The notes under the pieces: model-generated
What the model saw: only the letters and a program-made list of their open reading frames with translations
The model's database searches: none
Told to the model about the DNA's origin: nothing
Translations under genes and position numbers: made by a program
Shown here: one piece after another, positions 6,518-9,161 of the stretch
Layout of the letters: each line of letters opens with the position of its first letter
Numbering within the stretch: the first letter of the stretch is position 1
Assembly: GCA_016932235.1 (NCBI GenBank)
Contig: JAFGDF010000312.1
Coordinates: 1 to 9,161 of the forward strand
Source of the DNA: Deltaproteobacteria bacterium
Lineage (GTDB): Bacteria; Desulfobacterota; DSM-4660; Desulfatiglandales; HGW-15
Direction of reading: 5' to 3'
Length of the DNA stretch: 9,161 nt

Positions 6518-7756
6518 TTATTCAAATACACCGGAAGTGAACAGTTCTATGAATTCCTCATCAGACATTCCCAGTATATTACGGCAGGCATACTCGGTAT
6601 GTTCTCCTAAACAGGGTGCCGGAGTACAGGAATCTCGACCCGGTTTTGAAAACAGGAATGCCTGTCCCAGGGACTTCACCGGTCCCAGTTCAGGGTGATC
6701 GAGAGTCCAGAACATGCGTGAAAGCTGTTGATCCTTAAGTAGATCCTCCGCATTCTGTACCACTCCCGCGGGGACTTTTGCTTCCTGTAGCTTTTCGACA
6801 ACTTCTCCGGCAGTGTGATTAATTGTCCATCCACTTATGATTTTATCGATCTCTTTCTCATTCTCTTTTCTTGACAGGACGCCGACAAAATCGGTTTGTC
6901 CGGCAAGGTCCGGTTTGCCCATCACGCGGCACAGGGACTGCCATTCCTCATCAGAAAAAACGCTGATAACACACCAGCGATCGTCCCCCCGGCATTGATA
7001 GGCATTGTGAGGGGCGGCATAACGGCTGAAATTGCCTTGCCTGGTGGTATCGGATCCGTTGACGGTGTAATCAAGTATGGCAGGGATTAAAAACTGCTGG
7101 GTCGCTTCCAGCTGTGTGGCGTCAACGCACTGTCCTTTACCGGTCCTGCGCCTGTAATCCAGAGCCGCCAGCACCATAACCGCTGCGAATCGCGGCAATA
7201 TCAGATCAGTATAACCGGCTACCGGAGTCGAAGGAATACGATCGGTCCATCCGCAGAGTCCTGTTATGCCTGAGAGCCCTGCAGCCGCAACCCCGTAACC
7301 CGGATGGCGGCTATGAGGTCCTGTCTGGCCCTGAATGCTCAGGCGCAACATTATTATATCGCTTTTTATCTTTTTTATTTCTTCATACCCCAGGCCGAAT
7401 TCCTCCATCTTACCGGGGGCAAAGTTCTCCGTTATGACGTCGGCCCATTTGATAAGTTTATGAAGGATCTCCATTGCCCTGGGATGCTTAAGGTTCAGGG
7501 CCATGCTGAGCTTGTTGCTTCCGTAAAAAGCAAACATCGCGCTGCGGTTCATCCCTGTTTTTCCATTTCTGAAGGGTTCGGAAACTCTCAGAAGGTCCGG
7601 CCTGACAGCCGACTCAACCCGAAGAACTGTCGCCCCGTTATCAGCGAAGTATTTGCCCGTAACAGGGCCGGCCAACACCCAGGCCATCTCCAGGATTTTT
7701 ACTCCCTTGAGGGAGTTTCCCTTTTTAATAGAGGCGGTATTTAAGCGATTATTCAT
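6518..7756 (-). CDS. Class III CoA-transferase family protein, catalytic Asp replaced by Gly
   Basis: This 412-residue cytoplasmic protein is of the CaiB/BaiF (family III) type, which moves CoA between carboxylic acids through an aspartyl-CoA thioester. Family features in order: GVKILEMAWVLAGP (18-31), FADNGATVLRVE (37-48), NLKHPRA (88-94), ADVITENFAPG (105-115) and QTGPHSRHPGYG (144-155). In most members the last motif ends in GYD, where Asp is the nucleophile; here Gly155 takes that place, so this subunit is probably unable to form the intermediate alone. It starts with ATG overlapping the stop of the upstream CoA-transferase by 4 nt, with AGGGG 5 nt before it, so the two are translationally coupled. 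A heteromeric enzyme like benzylsuccinate CoA-transferase (BbsEF) is the likely arrangement. Alternatives are an alpha-methylacyl-CoA racemase-like or structural role. Confidence 0.88.
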   Translation of the reverse strand: MNNRLNTASIKKGNSLKGVKILEMAWVLAGPVTGKYFADNGATVLRVESAVRPDLLRVSEPFRNGKTGMNRSAMFAFYGSNKLSMALNLKHPRAMEILHKLIKWADVITENFAPGKMEEFGLGYEEIKKIKSDIIMLRLSIQGQTGPHSRHPGYGVAAAGLSGITGLCGWTDRIPSTPVAGYTDLILPRFAAVMVLAALDYRRRTGKGQCVDATQLEATQQFLIPAILDYTVNGSDTTRQGNFSRYAAPHNAYQCRGDDRWCVISVFSDEEWQSLCRVMGKPDLAGQTDFVGVLSRKENEKEIDKIISGWTINHTAGEVVEKLQEAKVPAGVVQNAEDLLKDQQLSRMFWTLDHPELGPVKSLGQAFLFSKPGRDSCTPAPCLGEHTEYACRNILGMSDEEFIELFTSGVFE

Positions 7757-9012
7757 ATTACCCCTGATTGCCTTAAAATGTTCATCTCTTGATCAGAAAG
7801 ACAAAGTTCCCCCTGATAGATCTCTTTGTTATGTTCACCGATTTTTGGCGCCGGTCTATAAATCCGGATACCGGCCTCAGAAGATTTGGCAAAGGCGCCT
7901 GGATAAATGATCTCCGTCCCCGATTCTCCGTATTCTACCTTTTCCCAGAATCCCCTTGCCTTGAGCTGAGGATCATGAACAATGTCTTTGATGTTATTTA
8001 TGGGGAACAGCTGTATTCGTCTTTCCAGCGCACCCTGGTAGAGTTCCTCTTTAGTGTGGGCCAGGAAAAAACTTGCGATACCATCCTCTATATTATTCAT
8101 CAGGGTGTCATCGGCCGTTTTTATGTCAAAAGACGCCCAGTCCATGGTCAGAAGAGTCTCTGTGGCCATTCCATCACTCTTCATCCAGTCCACCAGGGCC
8201 TGGTTTGTCTTGATTCCTGCCTGTCCTCCCCATATAGCATAGCTCACAAAGCCGTTATTGCATGCCCATTGCTGGGGAATTTTTTTGCCTCCCTCCCTCT
8301 GGCCAACCCGGTATGAGCCGCTGCGCCTGAGAATAATCTGGCCCATATCCCAGTATGGTATCGCACTGATGGAGGTTGTCACGACACTGGCCTGGATGGA
8401 GACATCAATATGCTGGCCCTGGCCGCTGTTATGACGGTCATATAAAGCGATTAGTAATCCTATGGCGCCTTCGGAACAGGCATGCAGACAGGCCTGGTCA
8501 AGACTGACCCTGACGGGTGGACGATCGCCATCGCCTACGAGAGCCATGAAACCGCCTGTCGCCATGCTTACGATGTCGGAACCTTTCCAGTCTTTGCAGG
8601 GTCCTTCCTGTCCAAAGGGTGTGATTGAGGTCATGATAATAAGCGGATTAACGGTTTTTAATGTCTCATAACCTAGTCCCAAGTCCGACATGTATCCGGT
8701 GGGAAAGGATTCTATTATAAAATCCGCGTTTTCGGCCAGCCTTTTGAATAAAGTCTGCCCGTCCCTGGTGGTTATATCCAGTGTTATCCCGCGTTTGTTT
8801 GTATTGTAGGCGGCCCACAGCAGGCTTTTTTCCGGGTGCGTGTCAAGGTGAAAAAAGGGACCGTATCGCCGGCACTGATCTCCCCCGGGCTGTTCAATCT
8901 TGATGACATCAACACCCAGATCCGCAAGGATTTTTGCGCAGAGAAAGCCTTTTTCATCTGTCAGGTCCAGAGCCCGGTAGCCCTGGAGCAAAAAGTTATC
9001 ATTATTTTCCAC
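7753..9012 (-). CDS. Class III CoA-transferase family protein with catalytic Asp
   Basis: This CaiB/BaiF-family protein has 419 residues from the chosen GTG start. Expected role: transfer of CoA from a donor such as succinyl- or acetyl-CoA to a carboxylic acid. Positions below are from that start. Motifs: GYRALDLTDEKG (11-22), LADLGVDVIKIEQPGG (29-44), NKRGITLD (72-79), DFIIESFPTGYM (97-108) and KGSDIVSMATGG (143-154), in which Asp146 aligns with the catalytic aspartate of formyl-CoA transferase. RVSLDQACLHACSEGAIGLL (179-198) is the usual helix after the active site. GTG at 9012 is preferred because AAGGGA (9019-9024) lies 6 nt upstream and the family core begins soon after; an in-frame TTG at 9060 would add 16 residues but has no ribosome site. 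It is first in the minus-strand operon and overlaps the next gene by ATGA. Substrate unknown. Confidence 0.88.
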   Translation of the reverse strand: MENNDNFLLQGYRALDLTDEKGFLCAKILADLGVDVIKIEQPGGDQCRRYGPFFHLDTHPEKSLLWAAYNTNKRGITLDITTRDGQTLFKRLAENADFIIESFPTGYMSDLGLGYETLKTVNPLIIMTSITPFGQEGPCKDWKGSDIVSMATGGFMALVGDGDRPPVRVSLDQACLHACSEGAIGLLIALYDRHNSGQGQHIDVSIQASVVTTSISAIPYWDMGQIILRRSGSYRVGQREGGKKIPQQWACNNGFVSYAIWGGQAGIKTNQALVDWMKSDGMATETLLTMDWASFDIKTADDTLMNNIEDGIASFFLAHTKEELYQGALERRIQLFPINNIKDIVHDPQLKARGFWEKVEYGESGTEIIYPGAFAKSSEAGIRIYRPAPKIGEHNKEIYQGELCLSDQEMNILRQSGVI

Positions 9013-9018
9013 TGTCTT

Positions 9019-9024
9019 TCCCTT
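9019..9024 (-). promoter_or_regulatory. Ribosome-binding site deciding the GTG start of the first CoA-transferase
   Basis: AAGGGA on the minus strand lies 6 nt before GTG 9012-9010. No comparable purine-rich site precedes the alternative TTG at 9060, where the upstream bases are AT-rich. The shorter protein also starts where related CoA-transferases normally start. Confidence 0.55.
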
Positions 9025-9084
9025 TGGTTGAATGGCGAACAAAAGCTGCCATCCTGCCAATAATTTTGTTTGTTTTTTTCATTT

Positions 9085-9112
9085 CATATATTGCAACTGA
9101 ATCATTTGTCAA
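9085..9112 (-). promoter_or_regulatory. Candidate sigma-70 promoter of the CoA-transferase operon
   Basis: On the minus strand a perfect TTGACA (9107-9112) is followed after 16 nt by TATATG (9085-9090), matching the -10 consensus at four of six positions. Transcription would begin near 9078, giving a leader of about 65 nt to the GTG start. The rest of the right edge (9113-9161) is AT-rich with no gene seen. Confidence 0.5.
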
Positions 9113-9161
9113 GAGAAAATTTGATAAAAAAATATCCTTGATTTTGAAATATAGATTTATT

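Noticed and set aside
7789..8316. Plus-strand open frame of 175 codons inside the first CoA-transferase gene
   Set aside because: It is fully antisense to a well-supported family gene, and its translation shows no recognisable domain.
1..9161. CRISPR array, mobile element, defence system or RNA gene
   Set aside because: No regularly spaced repeats, transposase or integrase, tRNA-like cloverleaf or rRNA stretch was found on reading through the window.

Overview
The window looks like a catabolic locus from an anaerobic, Gram-negative-type bacterium. The evidence is a tungsten-type aldehyde:ferredoxin oxidoreductase, a TRAP transporter whose binding protein carries a signal peptide, and two class III (family III) CoA-transferases. 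This mix is common in sulfate-reducing or syntrophic Desulfobacterota and related anaerobes. That assignment is inferred from gene content, since no marker gene is present.

The layout is two converging transcription units. The plus-strand unit (about 54-6200) begins with an AT-rich leader holding a good sigma-70-like promoter and a dyad. It then encodes a zinc-dependent medium-chain alcohol dehydrogenase (315-1334), a tungsten aldehyde oxidoreductase (1347-3188) and a complete three-part TRAP carboxylate transporter: DctP (3217-4311), DctQ (4363-4875) and DctM (about 4890-6200). Genes are 12-51 nt apart with strong AGGAGG-type ribosome sites, so they read as one operon. A perfect 13-bp hairpin sits between dctP and dctQ.

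The minus-strand unit (about 9112 down to 6220) has its own TTGACA promoter at the right edge. It encodes two class III CoA-transferases that overlap by 4 nt (7753-9012, then 6518-7756) and then a 70-residue stand-alone biotin carrier protein (6220-6432). The two operons meet tail to tail with only 19 nt between stop codons and no clear terminator.

One way the genes could work together (inference): the TRAP system imports an organic acid, and the alcohol dehydrogenase and AOR oxidise an alcohol via an aldehyde to a carboxylate, yielding NADH and reduced ferredoxin. The CoA-transferase pair would then move CoA onto the acid. The small biotin protein implies a biotin-dependent carboxylase or decarboxylase encoded elsewhere. 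The substrate cannot be read from the sequence. The most notable detail is that only one of the two CoA-transferase proteins keeps the catalytic aspartate, which suggests a heteromeric enzyme with one active and one degenerate subunit type. I saw no tRNA, rRNA, CRISPR, transposon or phage feature.
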